Origin: Planctomycetota bacterium
GTDB taxonomy: Bacteria; Planctomycetota; Planctomycetia; Pirellulales; Pirellulaceae
Assembly: GCA_027622275.1 (NCBI GenBank)
Contig: JAQBZB010000034.1
Location: 1 to 47,136 of the forward strand
Direction of reading: 5' to 3'
DNA: 47,136 bases
How positions within the stretch are numbered: position 1 is the first letter of the stretch; each line of letters opens with the position of its first letter. The position numbers and the translations under genes were made by a program. Positions 24,322-32,904 of this stretch are shown one piece after another. A model generated the notes under the pieces. It was not told the DNA's origin. It saw nothing but the letters and a program-made list of their open reading frames with translations, and made no database searches.

Positions 24322-25716
24322 ATGACAAATACGACGACGCTTCGAATCCTGATCACCGACGACGAGCGGCCAGCGCGCTTCGCATTGCGCAAAGCGTTGG
24401 AGTGCGCGGAGTACGAGATCGCGGAAGCGGAACACGGGCAAGCGGCAGTTGAGTTCCTTCAAGACAACGGCGTGGACCTGATGTTCCTTGATCTCTCGAT
24501 GCCCGTTCTTGATGGCCGCGGGACTCTCGAAACTCTCGGCGCGCTCGCACAGTCGACCGAAATCATCATCGTTACCGCCGACGACAGTGTCTCGTCAGCG
24601 GTTGATTGCATTCGGCTTGGTGCTGCCGATTACATCACGAAACCCTACGAGATCGAGCAGGTCCGCGCCATCGCGCGGCGAGCGGCGAAACGCGTCTCGC
24701 TGGAACACCGGCTCCAACATCTGCAATTGCAACTCGACGAGAAGCAAGCGTTCGGAGCGCTGGTCGGCGTCTCGCAACCGATGCGTGACCTGTTCTTCCA
24801 GATGCAACGAGCCGCGAAAGCTCCGGTCGACATCCTGATCCGCGGCGAAACGGGGACTGGCAAGGAACTGATCGCTCGCGAAATCCACCGTTTGAGCGCT
24901 CGTTCAAGCGGGCCATTTGTGGCCGTTAATACGGCGGCAATCGCCGAATCACTTGCCGAGAGTGAATTGTTCGGGCACGTGCGTGGAGCGTTTACCGGGG
25001 CCGAAGCGGATCGCAAAGGGGTCTTTGAACAGGCCGATGGAGGCACTCTGTTCCTCGACGAGATCGGCGACATGCCTGCTCCGGCCCAAACGAAGATTCT
25101 CCGAGTTTTACAGGAGCGAACCGTTCAGCCTGTTGGCTCGTCGAAGAACATGAAAGTCGACGTCCGCGTGATCACGGCCACGCATCAAGACCTTGAACAG
25201 GCGATCGCCGACCACGGCTTCCGTCAGGATCTGTACTATCGGATCAAGGGTATCGAGCTGCGAGTGCCGCCGCTGCGCAAGCGTCGCGAAGACATCATCC
25301 TGCTGGCGAACTTCTTTCTCGTCCGCATCGCCGACGGCCTTCCGACAACACCGCGATTCGACACGCGCGCCGTCGACCAATTGTTAACTTATGCCTGGCC
25401 GGGCAACGTCCGGGAGTTGGAACACGCCATCTCTGCGGCAGCGGCAATGGCGACAGACGGCTTGATTCGCGCTGGCGATTTACCGATGTCGCGGTCGTCC
25501 GACGAGCTAAGCCACGACGGCTTCGCCGACCTGCTCGATCTCCCGCTCACGGAAGCAAAGGCCAGACTCGTCGAATCGTTTGAACAACAGGCCATCACGC
25601 GGGCGCTGCGGAACCACGCCGGCAACGTCAGCGCCGCCGCGAGACAACTCGGCATTCACCGCCAAAGCTTGCAACAGAAGATCGGGCAGCTCGGCATTCG
25701 TGTGGAGCGATCCTAG
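24322..25716 (+). CDS. NtrC-family sigma-54-dependent response regulator
   Basis: A 464-residue regulator with three domains. The receiver has Asp57 as phosphoacceptor in MFLDLSMP and TKPYE as its lysine switch. The AAA+ domain has GETGTGKE Walker A at 175-182, the sigma-54 contact loop GAFTGA at 222-227, Walker B LFLDEIGD and the FRQDLYYRI/ WPGNVRELE blocks. A Fis-type helix-turn-helix lies at the C-terminus (GNVSAAARQLGIHRQSLQQKI). It must act with RpoN at -24/-12 promoters and is the likely partner of the kinase upstream. Only two bases separate its stop from the FetA-like gene. Confidence 0.95.
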   Translation: MTNTTTLRILITDDERPARFALRKALECAEYEIAEAEHGQAAVEFLQDNGVDLMFLDLSMPVLDGRGTLETLGALAQSTEIIIVTADDSVSSAVDCIRLGAADYITKPYEIEQVRAIARRAAKRVSLEHRLQHLQLQLDEKQAFGALVGVSQPMRDLFFQMQRAAKAPVDILIRGETGTGKELIAREIHRLSARSSGPFVAVNTAAIAESLAESELFGHVRGAFTGAEADRKGVFEQADGGTLFLDEIGDMPAPAQTKILRVLQERTVQPVGSSKNMKVDVRVITATHQDLEQAIADHGFRQDLYYRIKGIELRVPPLRKRREDIILLANFFLVRIADGLPTTPRFDTRAVDQLLTYAWPGNVRELEHAISAAAAMATDGLIRAGDLPMSRSSDELSHDGFADLLDLPLTEAKARLVESFEQQAITRALRNHAGNVSAAARQLGIHRQSLQQKIGQLGIRVERS

Positions 25717-25718
25717 GA

Positions 25719-26411
25719 ATGCCGATGGAGGTTCCATTGCTTGAGGCTCGCGGCATCGGTCGGCAGCATCGTGAAGGAACTTCTTGGTTGCTTCGCGACG
25801 TCTCGCTGGCAATCCGAACGGGAGACCGCATTGCGTTGACAGGACCAACCGGTTCGGGCAAGACGGTCTTCTTGCGTTCGCTGGCGATGCTCGACGCGGT
25901 TGATGAAGGCGCGGTGCTTTGGCAAGCCGAGCCGGTGGTTGCGGACGAAGTTCCTGTTTATCGATCGCAGGGAATCTACCTGACGCAACGGGCTCGCTTG
26001 TTTGACGGGACCGTCGAGAAGAATCTGCAACTGCCCTATTCACTCGCAGTTCACCGACACCGGCATTACTCACGAGACAACATCGTCAGCTACCTCGATC
26101 ACCTTGGACGCGACGAGCAATTCCTAATGCTCGACTCAGCAAACCTTTCGGGCGGAGAGACTCAAATCGTCGCTCTCCTTCGCGTGATACAGCTCGATCC
26201 GACAATCCTGCTGCTCGATGAACCAACCGCTTCGCTGGATGAAGGCACCACGCAGCAGATCGAAGAACTCGTCAGCGAATGGATGTCGGTCGTGGACTCA
26301 CGGCGAGCGTTTGTATGGGTGACGCACGATGCCGCCCAAGCGGATCGAGTCGCGAACCGAACGTTACAACTTCGGGACGGACAACTTATCGAGCTGGAGT
26401 CGAATCCATGA
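25719..26411 (+). CDS. FetA-like ABC transporter ATPase
   Basis: A 230-residue ABC ATPase with GPTGSGKT Walker A, the Q-loop in YLTQRARLF, signature LSGGETQI, Walker B ILLLDEP and switch VWVTHD. The short form and the FetB-type permease directly downstream (4-base ATGA overlap) identify it as the FetA partner of the UPF0014 exporter, which in E. coli lowers cellular iron. It starts two bases after the NtrC-type gene and must be on the same message. Metal specificity here is inferred from the family. Confidence 0.88.
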   Translation: MPMEVPLLEARGIGRQHREGTSWLLRDVSLAIRTGDRIALTGPTGSGKTVFLRSLAMLDAVDEGAVLWQAEPVVADEVPVYRSQGIYLTQRARLFDGTVEKNLQLPYSLAVHRHRHYSRDNIVSYLDHLGRDEQFLMLDSANLSGGETQIVALLRVIQLDPTILLLDEPTASLDEGTTQQIEELVSEWMSVVDSRRAFVWVTHDAAQADRVANRTLQLRDGQLIELESNP

Positions 26412-27226
26412 AGTCCTACGTTGAACTATCGGCGCTCCAAGTCGGTGCGGCCGCGTTGCTCATTCTCGTCAATGCGGCGATCTCGCTGGCGCTTCGATTG
26501 AGGCTCGAACGCTCGTTGCTGATCGCGAGCGTCCGCACGATCTTACAGCTGCTATTGATCGGCCTCGTACTGCAGTGGGTGTTTCGGGTCGAACAGATTA
26601 TCATCGTCGTCGCGCTGCTGTCGATCATGACCGGCATCGCCGGATATACGGCGTTCACCCGTTCGGCTCACGCGTACACCGGAATGCTGCTCGATACGAT
26701 GGTCGCCGTGTGGGCCAGCTCGTGGTTCGTGCTTGCGTTCGCGATGTTTGCGGTATTACAGGGCTCACGATCGTGGCACGATCCGCAATACGCGATACCG
26801 CTGCTCGGCATGATCCTCGGCAACACGCTGAACGGCATCACACTTGGATTGGCCGGCGTGCTGGATGGATTCCGGTCAGGCCGGGATCAAATCGAGACGC
26901 TTCTCACGCTCGGTGCAACGCGCTGGGAAGCCGCCCGCGCGTCGATTCAGAAAGCGTTAACGACGGCGATGACGCCGATCATCAACTCGATGATGGTGGT
27001 CGGGATCGTGAGTCTGCCTGGAATGATGACCGGTCAACTGCTCTCGGGCGTCGAACCCATGGAAACGGTCAAGTATCAGATCGTGATCATGTTTCTGATC
27101 GCCTCGGCGACGGCACTCGGGAGCGTCGGCGTGGTGCTGTTGGCTTATCGCAGGCTGTTCAACAGGCACCACCAATTCCGTTACGACGCCATCCGCCGTC
27201 GTGACGAACGCCGGACGCGCGAGTAA
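26408..27226 (+). CDS. FetB-like (UPF0014) metal exporter permease
   Basis: A 272-residue integral membrane protein with about seven helices. It shows the UPF0014 family blocks SVRTILQLLLIGLVLQW, IMTGIAGYTAFTR, IPLLGMILGNTLNGITLGL, ETLLTLGATRWEAAR and MMVVGIVSLPGMMTGQLL. In E. coli FetB with FetA exports iron and raises tolerance to peroxide. The ATG at 26408 overlaps the stop of the ATPase gene, and a longer in-frame extension from 26279 lies inside that gene and is rejected. The C-terminus is arginine-rich. Confidence 0.92.
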   Translation: MKSYVELSALQVGAAALLILVNAAISLALRLRLERSLLIASVRTILQLLLIGLVLQWVFRVEQIIIVVALLSIMTGIAGYTAFTRSAHAYTGMLLDTMVAVWASSWFVLAFAMFAVLQGSRSWHDPQYAIPLLGMILGNTLNGITLGLAGVLDGFRSGRDQIETLLTLGATRWEAARASIQKALTTAMTPIINSMMVVGIVSLPGMMTGQLLSGVEPMETVKYQIVIMFLIASATALGSVGVVLLAYRRLFNRHHQFRYDAIRRRDERRTRE

Positions 27227-27286
27227 AATGAGTGACTGCATGTGCTCAAGATCCTCCATCTCGAGCAGGCGTACTAGAGAATCAAC

Positions 27287-27826
27287 GTGGCATTAAACCT
27301 TGACGATCACCGACCTGGACTCAAGCCGCCGCGTTTCAGTCTCAGCTCGTTATTCTTGGCGGTGGCGGTGTTAGGCATTCTGTTCGCGGCGATGAACTAC
27401 TTCGGCTCGTACGCGACGTTGCTGCTCATTCTGTTCGCGCTGACAGTTGCCGCCCACGTTGCCGGGAACGCGCTCGGGACTCAACTGCGGGAAAACGGCA
27501 ATCGACATCCGGCCGCGAACCACGACGCGTTGCAACAGCAACGACCGCCGATCGCCTCGACCGACTTCGCGCCGACGTCGCAACTGCATGACCGCACGGC
27601 ATTGGGCAGGCCAATCCACATCACAACCTTCATCGGCAGCGTCGCAGGTGCCGTACTCGGCGGCTATGGCTTGACGACGCTGATGGAACGTCCGACGCTG
27701 CACGCCATCGCACTGGGAGTCATTGCGTCCGCGGTGCTGGGAGGAATCTGGACATTCGCGGCGTCTAGCTTTTTGCAGGTCGCTTCGAGTGCTCTGCGAC
27801 AAGCGGCACGCGACACGAAGCATTGA
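27287..27826 (+). CDS. Membrane protein of unknown function
   Basis: A 179-residue protein starting at GTG 27287. Residues 16-22, RFSLSSL, and the helix LFLAVAVLGILFAAMNYF recall the 'FSLRSLLLLV' leader common in planctomycete proteins. Membrane helices are near 22-36, 42-60, 115-130 and 140-160. A polar linker of about 40 residues separates the halves. No family assigned. Its end is 11 bases from the end of the convergent pyruvate kinase gene. Confidence 0.65.
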   Translation: MALNLDDHRPGLKPPRFSLSSLFLAVAVLGILFAAMNYFGSYATLLLILFALTVAAHVAGNALGTQLRENGNRHPAANHDALQQQRPPIASTDFAPTSQLHDRTALGRPIHITTFIGSVAGAVLGGYGLTTLMERPTLHAIALGVIASAVLGGIWTFAASSFLQVASSALRQAARDTKH

Positions 27827-27837
27827 CCTTCGAGAGA

Positions 27838-29310
27838 CTACTCGACTTCCTGCACGACGACGACATTGTGGGCGTGAGCGATCACTTCACTACCGGTCAC
27901 GTAAACAACCCGGTCGCCTTTGGCGAGAACTCCAGCGGCACGTCCCCAATTGTCGATGAACTGGCGAAGTTTCGGTCCATTGGCGACTGGCGCGCCAGGC
28001 AGCGGTAGGATCCCCCAGAACAAAGTCATCCGGCGCAATGTCCCCTCGTTGTCGCTGACCCCAACGACCGGGATAGCGGAGCGGAATTTTGCCTTGACGC
28101 GAGCCGTAGCACCGCCATTGCTGGCGATGACAATCAGTTTCGCATTCACACGACTCGCGATTTCAGTCGCGCCGTAAACTGTCGCCGCCGTAATCGGATG
28201 CACACCCGAGAGCGCCGCGATTGGCACTTGCTCGCTCGACATTCGCGTCAGCGTCCGCTCGGTACTCAACATCACCCGGTGCATGACGTCAACCGCCTCG
28301 CGCGGGTACTTCCCGATCGCGGTCTCGCCGGACAACATGCACGCATCGGCTCCATCCAAGATCGCGTTCGCAATGTCGCTCACTTCCGCCCGGGTTGGAC
28401 GAGGCGAATCTTCCATACTGTCGAGCATTTGAGTCGCGACAATGACCGGTTTCGCCAAACGCTGGCAGACTTCGATGATTCGTTTTTGAACCACGGGCGT
28501 TTCGGCCAGATCGATTTCTACGCCGAGATCGCCGCGTGCGACCATCACGCCGCCGGCCGCCAGCACGATCTCGTCAAGGTGTTCCAGCGCCTCGCCCTTC
28601 TCGATTTTGGCGATCACGAGCGCGCGGGAATCATGTGACCGAACGAGTTCCTTCAGTTGCCTTACTTCGACGGGCGAGCGGACGAAGCTGAGGCTGATGA
28701 AGTCCGCACCGGCCTGAGCGGCCCAGATTGCATTCGAGATGTCCGCTTCGGTGAGCGCCGGAACGCTTAGCGCGACGCCGGGCAGGTTCACGCCTTGGCG
28801 GCTGCGCACAAAGCCGGCTCCGGTGACCACACAGCGAGCCGACGCCTCGTCTTTCTCAACAACCTGAAGACTGACCGTTCCATCCGCCAACATGACTCGA
28901 TTGCCAACCGCCAGCTCCGTCACGAGCGATTCGTAGGTACAGGTGAACTCGTTCGCGTTCTGTGGCGTCTCGCCCCGGACAAAACGGAACTCGGCACCCA
29001 GCGGACAGTCGGTCGGATCTTCAATCAATTGTCCCAACCGGATCTTAGGGCCCGCCAGGTCGACAAGAATGCCAACGGTCTGTTCACAGTCGACGCTCGC
29101 TTTGCGGATCGCGTTCAACGTCGCTTGATGTTCCGCGCGAGTGCCGTGGGCCGTGTTGATTCGAAACACGTCAACGCCCGTGCGAATCAACTCGCGAAGC
29201 ATTTCTGGCGATTGACAGGCGGGACCGACGGTTGCCACGATCTTCGTTCGTGATTCGGCACTCGGCTGGGTCTTTTGAGTTTGGGCGTCTGGAATTGTGG
29301 CGTCTGACAT
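27838..29310 (-). CDS. pyk: Pyruvate kinase
   Basis: A 490-residue glycolytic enzyme that makes pyruvate and ATP from phosphoenolpyruvate and ADP. Visible hallmarks are RTKIVATVGPA, DVFRINTAHGTRAEH, GILVDLAGPKIRLG, SFVRSPVEV, the signature VIAKIEKGEAL, VARGDLGVEI, ATQMLDSM, PTRAEVSDIANAILDGADA and MLSGETAIGKYP. The ATG at 29310 follows GGAAG and is preferred; the frame is open further upstream but without family similarity. NTAHG replaces the usual NFSHG. A C-terminal domain with IASNGGATARVKAKFR is present, so allosteric regulation is possible. Confidence 0.95.
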   Translation of the reverse strand: MSDATIPDAQTQKTQPSAESRTKIVATVGPACQSPEMLRELIRTGVDVFRINTAHGTRAEHQATLNAIRKASVDCEQTVGILVDLAGPKIRLGQLIEDPTDCPLGAEFRFVRGETPQNANEFTCTYESLVTELAVGNRVMLADGTVSLQVVEKDEASARCVVTGAGFVRSRQGVNLPGVALSVPALTEADISNAIWAAQAGADFISLSFVRSPVEVRQLKELVRSHDSRALVIAKIEKGEALEHLDEIVLAAGGVMVARGDLGVEIDLAETPVVQKRIIEVCQRLAKPVIVATQMLDSMEDSPRPTRAEVSDIANAILDGADACMLSGETAIGKYPREAVDVMHRVMLSTERTLTRMSSEQVPIAALSGVHPITAATVYGATEIASRVNAKLIVIASNGGATARVKAKFRSAIPVVGVSDNEGTLRRMTLFWGILPLPGAPVANGPKLRQFIDNWGRAAGVLAKGDRVVYVTGSEVIAHAHNVVVVQEVE

Positions 29311-29460
29311 GCTGGCTCTTCCGTGAGGGATTGGTCGTTGACCGCACTCGCGAGTCGCGAGACAATTTAGTTGAATTCGCGCCAAACCGCGAGTCGACTT
29401 CCGCACCCACCAGCCGAGATCCGATCGTTGACGTCTGATTCCGCCGCCCCGTCGCCACGC

Positions 29461-29976
29461 ATGCGTCGGATTGCGAGCTATACGACCGCGGGATTGCTCG
29501 GTGTCGTCGCCGGCATCGCCGGCCTGTTGACGATCGTCGTTCTGCGACATCAACAATCGCTGCCACAACTCACGCCCGACGCTTTCTACGAGGCGCAGGC
29601 TCGTTGGGAGGAAAACGCACCGCCAAGTTACAACATCGAGGTTGCGGTGACTGGGCGGCAAGCGGCCGTCTACTACGCACAGGTTCGCGGCGGCGAAGTG
29701 CTCGCGGCGACGCGCGACGGCGAAGTGCTGTCACGACTCAGAACGATCGACACGTGGTCCGTGCCAGGAATGTTTACAACCATTCACTCGGATGTCGTCA
29801 ACCTGGAGAAACACCTCGCCGGGACGGCCGACCAAAACACACCGCAGATTCTTCTGCGTGGTTACTTCGACGAGCAAAACGGGACGCCGCTTCGCTATCA
29901 TCGCACGGAACTTCGAAAGTGGGGCGCCAACGTCGAGGTGATGTGGGAAGTGACACGATTTGAAATCGTGCCTTAA
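29461..29976 (+). CDS. Membrane-anchored protein of unknown function
   Basis: A 171-residue protein with an N-terminal helix (RIASYTTAGLLGVVAGIAGLLTIVVL) as signal anchor. The soluble domain reads W..NAPPSYNIEVAV..RQAAVYYAQVRGGEVLAATRDGE, a strand-rich pattern like small periplasmic DUF6174-type domains (weak). The ATG at 29461 was chosen because the helix starts there; TTG codons at 29428 and 29371 are alternatives. Its TAA stop is at the edge of the palindromic element shared with convergent lexA. Confidence 0.68.
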   Translation: MRRIASYTTAGLLGVVAGIAGLLTIVVLRHQQSLPQLTPDAFYEAQARWEENAPPSYNIEVAVTGRQAAVYYAQVRGGEVLAATRDGEVLSRLRTIDTWSVPGMFTTIHSDVVNLEKHLAGTADQNTPQILLRGYFDEQNGTPLRYHRTELRKWGANVEVMWEVTRFEIVP

Positions 29977-30084
29977 AGCGGATTACCCATCAGCCGCCTG
30001 GCGCTAGCCTGCGGTTCCGCGAACTTCGAGAGAACCGCACGCTAGCGCGTGGCGGCTGATTTGCGCGGTGCTTTGGGCAAGATC
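29973..30084. repeat. GCTAGC-centred palindromic element, copy 3
   Basis: Nearly identical, in opposite orientation, to about 110 bases of the element at 24127-24306: TTAA, then CATCAGCCGCCTGGCGCTAGC, loop, and GCTAGCGCGTGGCGGCTGATT, ending in GGGCAAGAT. It fills exactly the space between two convergent genes, from the TAA of the membrane-anchored protein to the stop of lexA, so it may serve as a two-way terminator. Confidence 0.87.
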
Positions 30085-30688
30085 AGGCGACGCTTCGCAC
30101 GACGCCTACGACAACACCGAGCACGCTGACGTTGTTCAGGTAAATCGGGTCCATCGATGAGTTCGCGGGCTGTAACCGAACGCGATCCCGTTCCGGAAAC
30201 CAGTACTTCAGCGTGGCTTCACCATCATCCGTTTGTGCGACAACCATCTGGCCCACCTCGGCTCGTTCCTGCTTCTTGACGACGACATAGTCGCCATCGG
30301 CAATTTGAGCTTCGATCATCGACTCGCCGCGGACTTGCAACGCGAATAGCCCCTCGCGGGTAAACATCTCGCCAAAATCAACTCGTTCGTTCTGCTCGAA
30401 GGCAAGGCTCGTCAGACCCGCGGCGACCGTGCCGGCCATCGGAATTCCGCTGGCTTCGCGGACGGCTTCGCGCGTCAATTCGATGGCGCGGGACTTGTTC
30501 GGGGTTCGTCGAATGAGCCCTTTCTTCTCCAGGGCCTTCAAGTGACACATGACACCGTTCGGCGAACTGATCTCGAAACGCTCGCCGATCTCTCGAACGG
30601 TTGGGCCATAGCCACGATTCACAATCTTGTCGCGAATGAAATCGTAGACGGCGGCCTGGCGTTTCGTTAACTGATCGAGGACAGACAT
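30083..30688 (-). CDS. lexA: LexA repressor
   Basis: A 201-residue SOS repressor. The N-terminal winged helix reads LTKRQAAVYDFIRDKI...PTVREIGERFEISSPNGVMCHLKALEKKGLI. The self-cleavage site is A85-G86 in PMAGTVAAG. The catalytic pair is S123 (RGESMIE) and K139 (VVVKKQ). RecA-stimulated cleavage would derepress DNA-damage genes. The ATG at 30688 has a 121-base upstream gap containing a promoter-like region with two CTGTAC direct repeats. Confidence 0.96.
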   Translation of the reverse strand: MSVLDQLTKRQAAVYDFIRDKIVNRGYGPTVREIGERFEISSPNGVMCHLKALEKKGLIRRTPNKSRAIELTREAVREASGIPMAGTVAAGLTSLAFEQNERVDFGEMFTREGLFALQVRGESMIEAQIADGDYVVVKKQERAEVGQMVVAQTDDGEATLKYWFPERDRVRLQPANSSMDPIYLNNVSVLGVVVGVVRSVA

Positions 30689-30732
30689 GAGTCGAGCCTT
30701 TCGCGAGACAGGGGCAAATGCATCACTAACAA

Positions 30733-30774
30733 TCTATAATATACAACCGTACAGAGTCAATAGCGTATGTACAG
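30733..30774 (-). promoter_or_regulatory. Candidate lexA promoter with two CTGTAC direct repeats
   Basis: On the minus strand, TTGACT (30760-30755) is followed after 16 bases by TATAGA (30738-30733), a fair -35/-10 pair ahead of lexA. CTGTAC occurs at 30774-30769 and again at 30754-30749, exactly 20 bases apart and straddling the -35 box. This arrangement suits an autoregulatory operator. A perfect GAACTAGTTC palindrome at 30789-30798 is a second candidate site. Confidence 0.45.
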
Positions 30775-30809
30775 TAATTTTCGGACAAGAACTAGTTCGC
30801 TAGATCCGC

Positions 30810-32711
30810 TCAAAGTGGCACGCCGTCCCATCGAACAAACGCTTCCAGCGCAAAGAACTCAGGCAAACCGATTTGATTGTAGCGCGCCGCCGTACCCTTG
30901 TTTCGGTCTTCAGCGCGCTGCCAAAACTCGCGCGGATCGGCACCGGGAAACAGGGCTTCGTCTTTCTGGCTCTCGTGCATGAAGATGGCATCGCGTTTCA
31001 GTTCCATGTCACCAGGGCTCAGAGGGACGGCAATCTCGATCTCGTCGAGTTCGTATTCCTGCCACGCGCCGCGATACAGCAACACGTCGGGACGCGAACC
31101 GGTCGCTTGCTCGATTTTCTGAAGAGCCAGCAAGATCGCTTCGGCACAAACTCGATGTGTCCCGTGAGGATCGGAAAGATCGCCGGCGACGTAGATCTGG
31201 TGCGGCTGAACGCGTTCGATCAGCTCGCGAATGATAGCGACGTCTTCGGTGCCAACCGGTTTCTTGTCGACGGCACCAGTTCGATAAAACGGCAAGTCCA
31301 AGAAGTGAAGATTCTGCTCCTGGCAGCCGACCGCCAACGCACCGGCCTTCGCTTCGCTCCAACGAATCAGACCTTTGATTTTCAAAACGGCTTCGTGATC
31401 GAACTGACCCGGCAGCTTCTCGGTGAGCGCTCCGTGTACCAACGACTCGACTTCGGACGACTTCTTCTCGTCGATGTCAAACAGACGGTTGTATTCGGTA
31501 ACCATATCGGCGACGCGTCGGGCATCGTGATCGAAGACGGCGATGTTGCCGCTCGTCATGTACGCGATATGAGTCTCGTGTTGATCCTCGACTAATCGGA
31601 TCAGTGTGCCGCCCATGCTGATCACGTCGTCGTCGGGATGTGGACTGAAACAGATGACTCGTTTCGGCTCGCGGCCGGCGGGATGATAATCGATCGTATC
31701 CATCATCCAACGAAACACGCGATGAGCCAGTGTCGGTGCCGGGCCATGATGCCTGAGCAAGTAATGCAGGTTGTGTTGACGGAAGTCATCGTCATCGAGC
31801 TTCAACAGCGCCTTGCCTGATTGTTCACACAACCAGATCACCGCCCGTTTGATCATCGAGTCGGTCCACTCGGTGGCCCCGACCAACCAAGGCGTCGTCA
31901 CCGCGCACAGTCCTTTCGCCGCCGCGAGATCGATCAAGACCGAGACGTCTTCGTGATCTTGCAGATGGCTTGCCGGGTTTCTGGCGGTGACTTCGCCTTC
32001 GAGCGTTTCACGAATGATGCGGGATTTCGATTCACCAAGTGCGATCAGCAGAATCTTTCGAGACGCGAGGATGGACCCGAATCCCATCGTAATTGCCTGC
32101 GTCGGAACATTCTCTTCGCCGAAGAAGTCGCTGGCTGCATCGATTCGCGTGACCGGATCAAGCGTACAAAGTCTCGTCCGGCTGTTACGAACGCTGAACG
32201 GCTCGTTGAAGCCAATGTGCCCATTCCGCCCGATCCCCAGCAGCATCACGTCGATGCCTCCCGCCTGTTGAATCCGCGTCTCATACGCTTCGCAAAACGC
32301 ATCCACCTCTACCAAAGGCAAAGTCCCATCCGGGATGTGGATGTTCGCGGGCGGTATGTTGACGTGGTCGAACAGGTGCTCGCGCATCCAACGCTGGTAG
32401 CTCTGGGAACGGTCTGGGTGGATGCCGTAATACTCGTCCAGATTAAAAGTCACGACATTGGAAAAATCCAAGCCGTCTTCCTGGTGCATCCGAATCAACT
32501 CGCGATAGATGCCCACCGGCGTAGAACCGGTTGGCAAACCGAGGACAGCATTCTGTCCGAGTGCGTTGCGTTCGTGGATTACATTCGCAATGACTTCGGC
32601 GACGCGGCGTGCGAGACTTTTTGCGGAATCAAACACATAGGCAGGCAGCTTGGCCCCGATAACTAAGCGCGCGGTTGTATTCGAGGAGGGAATTTGAAGC
32701 ATCTTCGCCAA
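30810..32711 (-). CDS. Bifunctional NagB-like deaminase / PIG-L deacetylase fusion
   Basis: A 633-residue two-domain protein. Residues about 15-285 are glucosamine-6-phosphate deaminase-like (GLPTGSTPVGIYRELIR, FNLDEYYGI, GIGRNGHIGFNEP, TQAITMGFGSIL). NagB converts glucosamine-6-phosphate to fructose-6-phosphate and ammonia. Residues about 345-633 form a PIG-L-type zinc deacetylase with FSPHPDDDVISMGG and DPHGTHRVCAEA. The fusion suggests sequential deacetylation and deamination of an amino sugar. The TTG at 32711 follows AGGA at good spacing; the ATG three codons on is equally possible. This NagB/PIG-L arrangement is known from other bacteria. It reads toward lexA. Confidence 0.9.
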   Translation of the reverse strand: MAKMLQIPSSNTTARLVIGAKLPAYVFDSAKSLARRVAEVIANVIHERNALGQNAVLGLPTGSTPVGIYRELIRMHQEDGLDFSNVVTFNLDEYYGIHPDRSQSYQRWMREHLFDHVNIPPANIHIPDGTLPLVEVDAFCEAYETRIQQAGGIDVMLLGIGRNGHIGFNEPFSVRNSRTRLCTLDPVTRIDAASDFFGEENVPTQAITMGFGSILASRKILLIALGESKSRIIRETLEGEVTARNPASHLQDHEDVSVLIDLAAAKGLCAVTTPWLVGATEWTDSMIKRAVIWLCEQSGKALLKLDDDDFRQHNLHYLLRHHGPAPTLAHRVFRWMMDTIDYHPAGREPKRVICFSPHPDDDVISMGGTLIRLVEDQHETHIAYMTSGNIAVFDHDARRVADMVTEYNRLFDIDEKKSSEVESLVHGALTEKLPGQFDHEAVLKIKGLIRWSEAKAGALAVGCQEQNLHFLDLPFYRTGAVDKKPVGTEDVAIIRELIERVQPHQIYVAGDLSDPHGTHRVCAEAILLALQKIEQATGSRPDVLLYRGAWQEYELDEIEIAVPLSPGDMELKRDAIFMHESQKDEALFPGADPREFWQRAEDRNKGTAARYNQIGLPEFFALEAFVRWDGVPL

Positions 32712-32904
32712 CTGAATTTCCTGCCTATCTGGTCATCTGGACGAATCAGAATCCAGAATATCTATTGAACTCACTCAACGCAAACCGGGGGTGCGACGCT
32801 GACGTTCAGCCCCGCCGCGGCAATCTGCGTGGTAACAAGCGACTCGAACGTTTATGATGGGAGCATGCGTTCATCGGCATAAAACAGACGAACTGAGTTT
32901 CCTG

